Assembly (NCBI GenBank): GCA_900541485.1
Contig: UQJW01000002.1
Span: 165,638-229,637 of the forward strand
Reading direction: 5' to 3'
Source: an uncultured Dialister sp.
Lineage (GTDB): Bacteria; Bacillota; Negativicutes; Veillonellales; Dialisteraceae
Length of the DNA: 64,000 bases
Made by a program: the position numbers and the translations under genes. Shown here piece by piece: positions 16,882 to 25,766 of this stretch; position 1 is the first letter of the stretch, and every line of letters starts with the position of its first letter. The notes beneath the pieces are model-generated. The model had not been told where the DNA came from. It searched no databases and saw only the letters and a program-made list of their open reading frames with translations.

Positions 16882-18772
16882 ATTCCATATGAGCTGCCAA
16901 CTCATCCCATTTCCTGTATAAAGTTTTAAGTTTTTCCTCCGCTTCTTCATAAGCTTCGCTCAGTTCCAGGTAATGTTCAGGCTCTGTATTCATCCTTGTA
17001 CTGTACATTTTTACAGTGGCTTCCAGTCTGGCGATTTCCATTTCTATATGGTCCAGCTTTTCCACCTGTACCGGTGAAATCTCTTTTTTCGGAGACTTTA
17101 TTTTTTCTTCCTTTACTTTTTCTGTAACGTCACTCTCCCATAATTTTTCCGGAGTCTCTCCATTTCTATCCTTTTCAAAGGCTTCCAGATCTTTTTTCTT
17201 TTCTTTGTAATAGGAATAATTTCCCAGATATTCTGTAATTTTTCCATCTGCCAATTCCAAGGTTCTCGTAACTACCTTATCAAGGAAATACCGGTCATGA
17301 GACACAATCAAGGAAGTTCCACCAAAGGCCTGCAACGCATCTTCCATGATTTCCCGGGTAGGAATATCCAGATGGTTTGTCGGTTCATCGAGAATTAAAA
17401 AGTTCGGTCTTTCTAAAAACAGACAGAGAAGGGACAGCCTTGCTTTTTCTCCGCCGGAAAGAAGACTGATTGTTTTGAATACATCATCACCGCGGAACAA
17501 AAACATGCCCAAGATATTTCGTGCTTCCTGCTCCCCGAAATGAAATGTATTTCTTACCTCGTCAATGACAGTCATTTCCGGGTGAAGTCGTTCCTGTTCC
17601 TGCGAATAATAACCGATTTTTACGTTATTTCCTATGCGGATGAGCGAACCCGCAGAAGGACGTTCTCCCAAAATCATTTTAAGAAGTGTTGTTTTACCTG
17701 CACCGTTAGGCCCGATAAGACCGACACGGTCTCCTTTTTTTATGTGAAGCTCCAGCTCCTTAAAAATAACATGATTGCCGTAAGCTGCCTCTCCCCTGAG
17801 CACATCGAGTACTTTTTCCGCTGACTCTTCTGCGGCAGGAAAATGAAAATGCAACCTTGCCTGTTGCACCGGTTTTTCCAGACGTTCCAGCCTGTTCATC
17901 TGTGACTGTCTGCCCCTCGCCTGTTTGGATTTGATTCCCGCTTTATATTTACGAATGTATTCTTCTGTTTCTCTGATATGCTCCTGCTGTTTCTCATAGG
18001 CTTTCTCGTAAGCTTCATCCTGACTTTCTTTCGCAATCAGATAACGGGTATATCCGCCGCGAAAGGTACGTATCCGGTGATTTTCCAAATCAATAATTCC
18101 TGTTGCCGCCGCATCCAAAAAATAGCGGTCGTGGGAAATCATCAAAATACCGCCCTTATAAGAATGCAGATACTCTTCCAACCATTCGAGCATTTCCATA
18201 TCCAAATGGTTAGTCGGTTCGTCAAGCAAAAGGAAATCGGGATGACGGACAAAAGCGGCCGCCAGGTTAATTCTTACTTTTTGTCCGCCTGAAAACGAAT
18301 GGATATCCCTGTCCCAATCCTCATCCGTAAATCCCAGACCTGTCAATATTTTCCGGGTGGTTGACTCATAATCATATCCGCCGAAAAATTCAAATCTTGC
18401 TTCCGCCTGCCCGTATTGGGCAACAAGTTCTTCATTTTCATGATCTGTTTCGAGAGCTTGTGCCAGAGACTCCATTTTTTCCTTATAAAATAAAACATCT
18501 CTCCATGCTTCTTGCATCTCTTCACGAATGGTCGCACTTTCATAGTTAAAATCCTGGCGCAGATATCCGATGACTGCTCCGTTTTCCGCCTTTACAGAGC
18601 CTCCGTCAGGCTCCTCCGCTCCCATAATGCACTTTAAAAGTGTTGTTTTCCCTGCTCCGTTGGCTCCGACAAGTCCAATCCGTTCTCCACTTCTTATATC
18701 AAAAGAAACATTTTCGAATACTTTTTCAATTCCAAAAGATTTTGCTAATCCGTTGATTCTTAATACCGCCAT
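16880..18772 (-). CDS. ABC-F family ATP-binding protein
   Basis: Soluble ATPase with two ABC domains and no membrane part; ABC-F proteins act on the ribosome in translation control or antibiotic protection. Walker A motifs are GANGAGKTT (36-44) and GPNGAGKTT (about 352), signatures FSGGQKVR and LSGGEKARLS, and Walker B LLLDEPTNHLD and LILDEPTNHLD. Between the two lies the linker helix region (EYIRKYKAGIKSKQARGR), and the C-terminal 90 residues are a coiled coil as in Bacillus YdiF. 630 residues is normal. It begins 27 bases after the secretin gene and is likely co-transcribed with it. Confidence 0.95.
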   Translation of the reverse strand: MAVLRINGLAKSFGIEKVFENVSFDIRSGERIGLVGANGAGKTTLLKCIMGAEEPDGGSVKAENGAVIGYLRQDFNYESATIREEMQEAWRDVLFYKEKMESLAQALETDHENEELVAQYGQAEARFEFFGGYDYESTTRKILTGLGFTDEDWDRDIHSFSGGQKVRINLAAAFVRHPDFLLLDEPTNHLDMEMLEWLEEYLHSYKGGILMISHDRYFLDAAATGIIDLENHRIRTFRGGYTRYLIAKESQDEAYEKAYEKQQEHIRETEEYIRKYKAGIKSKQARGRQSQMNRLERLEKPVQQARLHFHFPAAEESAEKVLDVLRGEAAYGNHVIFKELELHIKKGDRVGLIGPNGAGKTTLLKMILGERPSAGSLIRIGNNVKIGYYSQEQERLHPEMTVIDEVRNTFHFGEQEARNILGMFLFRGDDVFKTISLLSGGEKARLSLLCLFLERPNFLILDEPTNHLDIPTREIMEDALQAFGGTSLIVSHDRYFLDKVVTRTLELADGKITEYLGNYSYYKEKKKDLEAFEKDRNGETPEKLWESDVTEKVKEEKIKSPKKEISPVQVEKLDHIEMEIARLEATVKMYSTRMNTEPEHYLELSEAYEEAEEKLKTLYRKWDELAAHME

Positions 18773-18799
18773 GCTTTCTGTTATTCTCCTTGCCGGCTG

Positions 18800-20308
18800 T
18801 CATTCAACAATATCGGCTCTTATTATAATTACAATTTCCGACTCTTCCAAAGACTTGCTCCGGCTTTGGAAAAGTTTTCCTAATAAAGGAATATCCCCCA
18901 GAACGGGAATTTTCCTGAAGGTTCTGCTTTCTTCTTTATCAATCAGTCCGCCAATCGTGAGCATATCTCCCGATTTCAGCCTGACCATCGTATCCGCCTG
19001 TCTGGTAATAATACGGTATGCCTTCATTTCGGGAACGAGATAAGGGGTCGAAACCTCCGCATTGATATGAGCAGTAATTTCATTTTTTTCACTGATCCGC
19101 GGCGTATACGAAAGCTTGATTCCTGCATCTCTATATTCCGTTGTTGTCGTTCTGACTCCATTATCTACATGCTCTACCAATACGGGAATTTTATTGCCGA
19201 TTAATATTTCCGCTTCTTTTCCATTCATCGTTACCACATTGGGCTTTGCTAAAATTCGTGCTTTCCCTTGGGAAACCAGTGCATTTAGACGGGCTTGGAA
19301 AAAGAAAGTGTAAGGATGGCCTGTAATCGAACGACCATAGGATATTCCCGCATATCCTTCCGGTACACTTACATTCCATCCGTTATGTTCTATATTTTTC
19401 ATTCGGAGATTTCCCTTTTTATCGTATAAAATCTCCCCGTCTTTATCAGTGACATATTGCTTTTCATGCCCGTTTTCACGATGATATCCCGCACTTCCCG
19501 TCAACGGTTTAAATTCCCAGTCTATTCCCAATTCTTTGGCTTGCGAACGATTGACAGCAATCACTTCCGCTTCTATTTTTACCTGCTTTTCCGGTATATC
19601 AAGATGACGGAGCAGTTCTTCGGTCTGCATCAATTCTAAAGGTGTGCCGCTGACAAAAATAGCATTGGCTGTGCGATTATAACTTACACGACCGTCTTCC
19701 GATAAATGATTTAAACTCTCTGCCACTTCCTCTGCATCTGCATAGGATAAACGGTAGGATCTGATAATCCGTTTCTTCTTTTCCTCCGTAGTTTCATTAA
19801 AAATAATGATGTTTCTTTCGTCAATTTTTGCAGCAAGACCGCTGGAGGCAAGCACAAATTCCATGGCCTCTTCGGGAGTGACATGATCAATATCTGCCGT
19901 CACTACGGACGACAATGTGCCTGAAAAAATTATATTTTTATGAGTAAGTTCTGCCAAACTTTGTAAAACCCCCTGAACAGGAGCATTTTTTGCATGCAGA
20001 CTGAATGACGGCTGATTTTCGATATTTTTTTGTTCACTTGGCAATTCCAAGGTTTTTGTTTTTGCATCCTGCCGTAATTTTCTCCGGCCGGTACTTTCCG
20101 GCACAGACTTACTGACACCTTTTTCTATATCCGGCCCGCCGCTGCCTGCCGCGGTTATATCTCCAGCAAAAGAAATATTCCCTAAAAACAAAAAGAAACA
20201 GGTGCCGGCCAGAACAGTCATAAATTTTATGAAGTTAAAGCCAGCGTTCTTTTTTCTCCATTTCCTGACAATTCCACTGATTTTTTCTGAATTGATGTCA
20301 CTACCCAT
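18800..20308 (-). CDS. Secretin of the type II/IV pilus (GspD/PilQ) family
   Basis: Outer-membrane multimeric channel for a type IV pilus, type II secretion or DNA uptake apparatus. After a long basic n-region and hydrophobic signal segment (about 30-48), an STN domain follows (LHAKNAPVQGVLQSLA, about 100-165), then secretin N domains (YADAEEVAESLNHL) and the secretin core (ARILAKPNVVTMNGKEA, VRLKSGDMLTIGGL, VPVLGDIPLLGKLF-like) to the C-terminus. Its first ATG (20308) overlaps the preceding gene by 82 bases; the ATG at 20221 would begin just after that gene stops and still encodes the signal segment, but lacks a ribosome binding site. At 473-502 residues it is a short secretin. Confidence 0.92.
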   Translation of the reverse strand: MGSDINSEKISGIVRKWRKKNAGFNFIKFMTVLAGTCFFLFLGNISFAGDITAAGSGGPDIEKGVSKSVPESTGRRKLRQDAKTKTLELPSEQKNIENQPSFSLHAKNAPVQGVLQSLAELTHKNIIFSGTLSSVVTADIDHVTPEEAMEFVLASSGLAAKIDERNIIIFNETTEEKKKRIIRSYRLSYADAEEVAESLNHLSEDGRVSYNRTANAIFVSGTPLELMQTEELLRHLDIPEKQVKIEAEVIAVNRSQAKELGIDWEFKPLTGSAGYHRENGHEKQYVTDKDGEILYDKKGNLRMKNIEHNGWNVSVPEGYAGISYGRSITGHPYTFFFQARLNALVSQGKARILAKPNVVTMNGKEAEILIGNKIPVLVEHVDNGVRTTTTEYRDAGIKLSYTPRISEKNEITAHINAEVSTPYLVPEMKAYRIITRQADTMVRLKSGDMLTIGGLIDKEESRTFRKIPVLGDIPLLGKLFQSRSKSLEESEIVIIIRADIVE

Positions 20309-20745
20309 TCTCCCATCCGATCTCCTCTCCGAACTGTGAATGATTCTCCGTGAAATTCCAGCATTGCCAGATACGTATTATTAAAGCATATGATTCCCTG
20401 AAGCACCGGCTTCGCAATTATTTCTTTTTCTGTATTTCCCACGGGCACTTGTTTTACAGGGCTCGAATTCCATTCAGGCTTTTTTACATCGTCCATTCCC
20501 GCCTGAAAAGGATCCCGGAGCGGTTTTGCCCGTAAATAAAGAGCAGCATCATATTTCTTTACACTACTCGCCTCTTCGTAACTCCCGGCAGAGGACAAAG
20601 ACTTTTTATTTTCGATTACGTTCTTTTGTTCTTTTTGAGCAGATATACGGTTCTTATTTCCTGTACCAAAAATCCCCCAAAACATGGGAATCACACTTGC
20701 AATTCCCACAGCCAGCAACATTTCCCTTTTTGTTACCGTCCTCAT
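20227..20745 (-). CDS. PilP/GspC-like inner-membrane partner of the secretin
   Basis: A 172-residue protein with one N-terminal hydrophobic segment (about 9-25), a charged linker, the sequence LRDPF (as in PilP lipoproteins and HR-type domains), and a C-terminal beta domain (LQGIICFNNTYLAMLEF, then GDRMGEWVVTSI). This arrangement and its position directly before the secretin gene point to the PilP/GspC role of linking secretin to the inner membrane. Residue identity is too low to be sure. The ATG at 20745 is chosen; a TTG at 20763 would overlap pgi by 14 bases. No pilM/N/O genes are adjacent. Confidence 0.65.
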   Translation of the reverse strand: MRTVTKREMLLAVGIASVIPMFWGIFGTGNKNRISAQKEQKNVIENKKSLSSAGSYEEASSVKKYDAALYLRAKPLRDPFQAGMDDVKKPEWNSSPVKQVPVGNTEKEIIAKPVLQGIICFNNTYLAMLEFHGESFTVRRGDRMGEWVVTSIQKKSVELSGNGEKRTLALTS

Positions 20746-20749
20746 GCCA

Positions 20750-22144
20750 TTACACTTTCTCAATACACTCTGATAAATAACTGTGGAGGATTTTTTTATA
20801 ATCCTCTACACCAGGTTGGTCATAGGAATTAATCCCTGCCATAGCTCCTTCATAAGCAGTAGCTAAGAAGAAAAAATACATAAGAGCTCCTACATGGAAA
20901 GGTGTTACAGTCCTCATTGAAACATGACAACTCATCCGGCCGTCATCTGCCAGAGCTTTTTCATTAGCATGCAGAGCCGCTGAAAGAACTTTTGACAACT
21001 TAATTACACCCTGCTTTCCTGATTCTTCGCAGACCACATCGATATCCTTGTTTTCTTCTTGTGCGGAAATAAATTGAAGCAATTTATTTTTTCTTCCTTG
21101 CTGGTGCTCCTGAGTTAAAGAGTGCATATCTGTTGTACCTACACAAGACACGGGAATACGTCCGTTATGAACAATGTTTCCATGGATATCCAACTTTTTC
21201 CCCAAAGATTCTCCTAAAAGTTGGGCATACCACCACCCGACAGCACGAAATTTGTCCCCATAGGGCATGATTACTTCTGCACTAACCCCATATTCTTTCA
21301 TTGCAATAAATTTAATGGCCGCCATAGCTAAAGCAGGATTCTCCGACCATTTCTCGCTCCGACAACTCTCTTCCACCATTTTTGCACCAGAAAGAAATTT
21401 TTTTATATCAAGTCCTATAAACTTAGAAAATACAAGCCCAACCTGCGAAAAAATACTAAAACGTCCACCAATTCCCTCCGGCATATTAAAGCATGTCCAT
21501 TGGTTTTTTTCTGCAAGTTCATGTATTTGCCCTTTATTTTGATTAGTTATCGCTACAACAGATAATTCACAAAAATCAACCAACTTTTGGGATAATATCT
21601 GAAACGCTAACATAAACTCCATTGTTGATCCGGATTTTGAAATCAAAAGCAGTAATACTTTTAATTTCCGTTTCTTTTGGTGAAAATTCCTACGGAGTTG
21701 TCTAATTAAATCGGTTATACTTGCCGAATCTGCATTTTGGCCGGCAAAATAAATAAGCGGATACCCATTTCTTTCTTCAGATGAAAAATGATTCCAGTAG
21801 GAACCGCAAAAAATATCAAAAAGTGCCTGGTTACCTAAATAAGATCCACCTATACCAATAGAAATGACCGCATCTTGCCTTTTGGCTAAAATATCTAATT
21901 TATCCAGCTTGTCCCTTTCTGAATCTGTCATAAGAAGACTTTCATCAAGAATATAAGGTAAGTGCGGAAACAGCACTAATTCCCCAGCCGGCCCTTTCCC
22001 GGCAGATCGTATATTTCGGACCTCTTCAGCGGCATTCAAAATGTGCTTTTGATATTTTTGTAAATCTCTTTCTTGCACACTCCATGTATGTCCAAAGCTA
22101 TTAGAAAGATTAATAAAAACTTCGTTGTTTATGGAAAATTTCAT
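20750..22144 (-). CDS. pgi: Glucose-6-phosphate isomerase
   Basis: Interconverts glucose-6-phosphate and fructose-6-phosphate. The 464-residue protein has GIGGSYLG (about 97-104), SKSGSTMEF (SIS-type phosphate loop; the usual form is SKTGTTxET), EGIGGRFSIFSQVGL, TQEHQQG and the C-terminal GVEDYKK that carries the catalytic lysine (usual form GVExxK). The length and motifs match the Firmicute/Thermotoga type. It lies 27 bases downstream of the LptD-like gene and just before the PilP-like gene, so a central metabolic gene is embedded in an envelope run. Confidence 0.95.
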   Translation of the reverse strand: MKFSINNEVFINLSNSFGHTWSVQERDLQKYQKHILNAAEEVRNIRSAGKGPAGELVLFPHLPYILDESLLMTDSERDKLDKLDILAKRQDAVISIGIGGSYLGNQALFDIFCGSYWNHFSSEERNGYPLIYFAGQNADSASITDLIRQLRRNFHQKKRKLKVLLLLISKSGSTMEFMLAFQILSQKLVDFCELSVVAITNQNKGQIHELAEKNQWTCFNMPEGIGGRFSIFSQVGLVFSKFIGLDIKKFLSGAKMVEESCRSEKWSENPALAMAAIKFIAMKEYGVSAEVIMPYGDKFRAVGWWYAQLLGESLGKKLDIHGNIVHNGRIPVSCVGTTDMHSLTQEHQQGRKNKLLQFISAQEENKDIDVVCEESGKQGVIKLSKVLSAALHANEKALADDGRMSCHVSMRTVTPFHVGALMYFFFLATAYEGAMAGINSYDQPGVEDYKKILHSYLSECIEKV

Positions 22145-22171
22145 GAATACTTCCCCCTATAACACGGTTAT

Positions 22172-23923
22172 TTAAAATTTAAAATCCTTGGGACTAATCA
22201 TAATCTGTACATCCCCGATAATCTGATCATATTTTATCCACCCATAAAATGAGTGCATGTCTCTATAATAAGTATAGTACCGATGACGTAAATTTCCATT
22301 CGCCGTATCAACAGACCATGAAATACTTACTGTATCCCTTGGTGTTAATTGGAGACTAAAGCCGATATCAATCGGACTTTCCATGCTGTATGTGTCATAT
22401 ACATAAGGAGAATATCCGTCAAAATGCCTGTCTGTATAATTAACCCATGCACTGACAGCCCGGTATTTACCCTGCAATCCCAGCGAATAATAGCTGCTAG
22501 TCCTCGTCGTATTCTTTGTTTCTAAAAGATGATTCCCTTTATAAGCGGTATAGTCATAATAATCCCTTGCATGACCTATTCTCCAATTGAAAGTAAGAAA
22601 TTTCCCGAGGGGAACAGACGGTCCTGATATGTACACATCAAATCCTTTGTAGGGGCCTTCTACTTTCCTGTCCGCCCACGACTCCGACCAATAACCGATT
22701 TCTCCTCGAAAGCCGGCATATATGGGACTCTTCCCAAAGTAATAGTTACGGGAAGAAAAAACAAATGACGGCTTTTTCTTAATCCAGATTCCGCCCTCAT
22801 CATTGGTCGCACTTTCTTTTTCCGCATAATAAAGCGATAACTGTCCTGCCGGAGTTTCATACTCCACCCCAATATCAGGCTTGTATCCCGCCTTGCTGTA
22901 CCAGATATTTCTCATGTAAAAACTTAAATCATTATTTCCATTAAGGGGAATATCAATACTATTATGCAGCCCCCAGCCATTATCACTGTCATACATGGGT
23001 CTTGGCATTAAAGACCATAGGCTGACTCCTTTATCAGCCGATAAATTGCCTCTGTATTTGGATAGTGATAATATTGTCGTGTTTTTAAATTTCAGTTTAA
23101 CTTGATGGGCTACATATTTATCGCCCGGATAAATGTCTATCGTATCCGCTTCAATTCTGTAATCGGGGATTTTAGCTACCGCATGCTTGGTCGTAAAATA
23201 TCCTTTTTTTATTACCATTTTATTAGCATCACGATGATAAATCCCATCTGTGCCTTGAAAATAATATAAATCTGAATCCCATCCGGATATTTTTTTGAAT
23301 TTTCCTACTGCGGAAGAGGCATCATACTCCGCACTTTCGGCCTCTGTTTTTGATGTAGGGCTAATCCATCGGATTTTCCCGGGAATCACATATTTTTGTG
23401 TCAATGTATTTCCATATACATAGTCGGTTGTATAACGGTCAAGCATGTGCTTAATAACTATGTGCCCTCTGAGATTGATATCGCCGGTTGTATCATTGTA
23501 TCTGATCTTATCCGCCTCAACCTGTAAAGGGTTTTCGGCTGATACGGACCAATCTTTCCCTTTATTTTTTGCTTTGGATAATACATGATTTCCCCGGTCA
23601 CCTTTTTGTTTTTTATTTACCTCAGAACTGACAGATGTCTTTGCTTTATCTGTCGTTTTTTCATGGACTTCCTGTTCTTTTTTCTTTGTACCGGTCAGAT
23701 TCTTTTTATTTTCTGCACTAAAAAAAGATACACGACCATTTTCTTTTGAAAAATGCTTTGCCCTGTATGCGTTTTCATTGCCTGTTCGTCCGGTCGCAGA
23801 GGAAATGATATTATTTCCTTTTGCTCCGTTTTCCATATCGGCCGGTGCAGCACTGGTGACAGCATATCCTCCTGCCGTCACCAGTGCTGCCATCGCCAAT
23901 ACTCCGCTTAATTTTTTATTCAT
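22172..23923 (-). CDS. LptD/OstA-like outer-membrane protein
   Basis: A 583-residue exported protein. The signal peptide ends around TSAAPA (residues 20-26). A low-complexity, Lys-rich stretch (30-125) is followed by an OstA-type beta-jellyroll (VEADKIRYNDTTGDINLRG, about 133-155, and EAESAEYDASSAVGKF), and then a C-terminal half of alternating aromatic-rich strands typical of a beta barrel (YYSLGLQGKYRAVSAWVNY). It ends in FKF, an aromatic terminal residue expected for Bam-assembled barrels. LptD inserts lipopolysaccharide in the outer leaflet, but this protein is shorter than E. coli LptD (784) and could have a related role. It overlaps the preceding gene by 8 bases. Confidence 0.8.
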   Translation of the reverse strand: MNKKLSGVLAMAALVTAGGYAVTSAAPADMENGAKGNNIISSATGRTGNENAYRAKHFSKENGRVSFFSAENKKNLTGTKKKEQEVHEKTTDKAKTSVSSEVNKKQKGDRGNHVLSKAKNKGKDWSVSAENPLQVEADKIRYNDTTGDINLRGHIVIKHMLDRYTTDYVYGNTLTQKYVIPGKIRWISPTSKTEAESAEYDASSAVGKFKKISGWDSDLYYFQGTDGIYHRDANKMVIKKGYFTTKHAVAKIPDYRIEADTIDIYPGDKYVAHQVKLKFKNTTILSLSKYRGNLSADKGVSLWSLMPRPMYDSDNGWGLHNSIDIPLNGNNDLSFYMRNIWYSKAGYKPDIGVEYETPAGQLSLYYAEKESATNDEGGIWIKKKPSFVFSSRNYYFGKSPIYAGFRGEIGYWSESWADRKVEGPYKGFDVYISGPSVPLGKFLTFNWRIGHARDYYDYTAYKGNHLLETKNTTRTSSYYSLGLQGKYRAVSAWVNYTDRHFDGYSPYVYDTYSMESPIDIGFSLQLTPRDTVSISWSVDTANGNLRHRYYTYYRDMHSFYGWIKYDQIIGDVQIMISPKDFKF

Positions 23924-25124
23924 TTCTTACGATAACCACGGAAGCGGTATCATCACCTTCATCAACAGCGTTAGCCGCTTTCTCCTTTACACTGTCTGCT
24001 TGTGTTTTTACCTCTTTTACTTTCGAGGACGTCAAATTATCAGGATTGATTTCTTCCCCCGACTCATTGACAAACTTGAGTTCATTTCTTGCTTTTTCAA
24101 CCGTATCTTCCGCTTTTTTATTTACCTCTTCTTTGGTCTCAGTAACTTCCCGGTTTTCTGCCGATGCTGTTTTAGAAACACGTTTCCGCAGTGTCACCTG
24201 CGGTACACCCGATTCCATAACAAGTCCTTTTGTCGTTACACTGCTTTGTGTCTGGATATACAACTCCGTTCCCGCCGGAATTTCCACATCTTTTCCCTTC
24301 ACAAAAAAGCCGCCGACAAGCCCGATCGGTCCTAAAGCCAGTGCCCCTACTGCAGAAGCTCCTACCGCAGCGGCCTCCATTTTTAACTTTTCTTTTGCCT
24401 CAGGTCCCAAAACGGTAGGAATCGGCTCATCGTCTAAAGAAAATACCTGGTCAAAAGAAATATCCAGTTTTCCGCTTCTTCCAAAACTTTTCGGCTGAGA
24501 TACCTTGGTAATCACGCCGCTCCCCTGTGAACCTTTGGGAAGAACCAAATTATTGCCTACCTTCACATCTTCACGAACCGTAAAGGTAACCTCATCTCCC
24601 ACCATATTCGTTTTACTGCTGACCTTGTCATTAATTGCAATTTTAAAAACTGTTTTTTCCGGGAGCAATACTTCTTTCATTTCAAAATGCTGGTCTCCGT
24701 ATACAGCCTTTTCCAGTTCGGCCGAACGTTGATCAATGGCTCCTGTTTTTTCCTTACCGAAAACCGTTTTTTCCAAATTTCCGATACGGTCTGCCAAAGC
24801 CTCTCTTTTAACTTCATCGGTCAAATAATATTCCAGCGCATTTGTTCTTGCTGAAATAGATGGTGCGGCATCATTTCCACTGTTTACTACATCCAGGTAG
24901 GCATTGCTGACCCTGTCATCCAAACCGTCACCTGTCATATTTCCTTTTCCATAAATCAGATTGTCCACTGATGAAATACGATCTAATAAGGATCCGTCCT
25001 TTACTTCACCGTAAACAACTTGATCCACTCTATCCATACGTCCGCTAATGGTAGCCGGCTCTGCCGCGAAAGCAGGAAACGCCAGACACATAGAAATTGC
25101 GGCTGTAAGAATCTTTTTATTCAT
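23916..25124 (-). CDS. Exported envelope protein of unknown function
   Basis: A 402-residue protein with a cleavable signal peptide (MNKKILTAAISMCLAFPAFA). The mature part begins with repeats of a pattern like RMDRVDQVVYG, RISSVDNLIYG, RIGNLEKTVFG, AELEKAVYG (residues 29-145), followed by a beta-rich section (VFKIAINDKVSSKTNMVGDEV, LPKGSQGSGVITKV) like the TrbI/VirB10-type or SH3-like envelope domain, a hydrophobic glycine/alanine segment (about 250-275) and an acidic C-terminal helix. It lies between another exported gene and the LptD-like gene (8-base overlap with the latter), so a role in outer-membrane assembly is inferred only. Confidence 0.8.
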   Translation of the reverse strand: MNKKILTAAISMCLAFPAFAAEPATISGRMDRVDQVVYGEVKDGSLLDRISSVDNLIYGKGNMTGDGLDDRVSNAYLDVVNSGNDAAPSISARTNALEYYLTDEVKREALADRIGNLEKTVFGKEKTGAIDQRSAELEKAVYGDQHFEMKEVLLPEKTVFKIAINDKVSSKTNMVGDEVTFTVREDVKVGNNLVLPKGSQGSGVITKVSQPKSFGRSGKLDISFDQVFSLDDEPIPTVLGPEAKEKLKMEAAAVGASAVGALALGPIGLVGGFFVKGKDVEIPAGTELYIQTQSSVTTKGLVMESGVPQVTLRKRVSKTASAENREVTETKEEVNKKAEDTVEKARNELKFVNESGEEINPDNLTSSKVKEVKTQADSVKEKAANAVDEGDDTASVVIVRNE

Positions 25125-25136
25125 ATAAGCCTCCTG

Positions 25137-25583
25137 TTACACCCGTACATCAATGATGGCGGAAACCCCTACTCCTTGTACACGGCTGAACTTAGTAGGA
25201 TTTTTACTGTCCATAGGAATTAAGCCTTTAATACGGAAGAGCCGGTCATTCCAACCGATTTCCAATTGTCCGACTGCTTCCACTTTTGCCACCTGTTCAG
25301 CACTGCCGATAACCTGAGCTGCCCCGATATGACCTCTGTTTCCTATACTGATAATCGGAACAACTTTTGTGGCGTAATTGGTACCTGTCCCTTCTTTCAT
25401 CATCACAGAATTGATTGTGTTGTTAATGGATGCTCCATATTTATCTACTAAAAAACCGATGCCTCCTACTTTAAGCACGCCGCCGAGAATGCTTCCGAGT
25501 CCTGAAGCCGATACACTGGTGCAAACACCGGCTCCAATCATAGATGCCACCAAAACTGATACGGCTAATCTTTTTATTTTCAT
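25137..25583 (-). CDS. Small exported protein of unknown function
   Basis: A 148-residue protein with a signal peptide (MKIKRLAVSVLVASMIGAGV..SVSA) and a mature part with a glycine-rich hydrophobic segment (SGLGSILGGVLKVGGIGFLV) followed by a beta-rich domain. It is the first gene of the envelope run that leads on to the gene at 25124, 12 bases away. The ATG has AAGGAGGAATTTATC upstream. I do not recognise the family. Confidence 0.8.
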   Translation of the reverse strand: MKIKRLAVSVLVASMIGAGVCTSVSASGLGSILGGVLKVGGIGFLVDKYGASINNTINSVMMKEGTGTNYATKVVPIISIGNRGHIGAAQVIGSAEQVAKVEAVGQLEIGWNDRLFRIKGLIPMDSKNPTKFSRVQGVGVSAIIDVRV

Positions 25584-25647
25584 GATAAATTCCTCCTTGC
25601 TTTAACTACTCTCATTCTATTGTTTTAGCTTTCGCTACGCTTATTTT

Positions 25648-25676
25648 ATTATAATTTAAAAAAGACGCCTGTGCAA
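25648..25676 (-). promoter_or_regulatory. Promoter of the envelope operon (exported protein to ABC-F)
   Basis: On the minus strand TTGCAC (25671-25676), 17 bases, TATAAT (25648-25653). The -35 box is in the loop of the terminator of the preceding gene. Confidence 0.5.
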
Positions 25677-25688
25677 ACAGACGGCTTT
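25657..25688 (-). terminator. Terminator of the gene at 25767-26441
   Basis: An imperfect 9-bp stem, GCCGTCTGT with ACAGGCGTC (two mismatches, loop of 4), is followed by TTTTTT on the minus strand. Confidence 0.55.
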
Positions 25689-25766
25689 TTACAACGAAGT
25701 ACATCTCTTTTCTTCTCTTTACATTTTTTATAAATCTTTTTCAGATAGAGCAGTTAAATAAAATAA

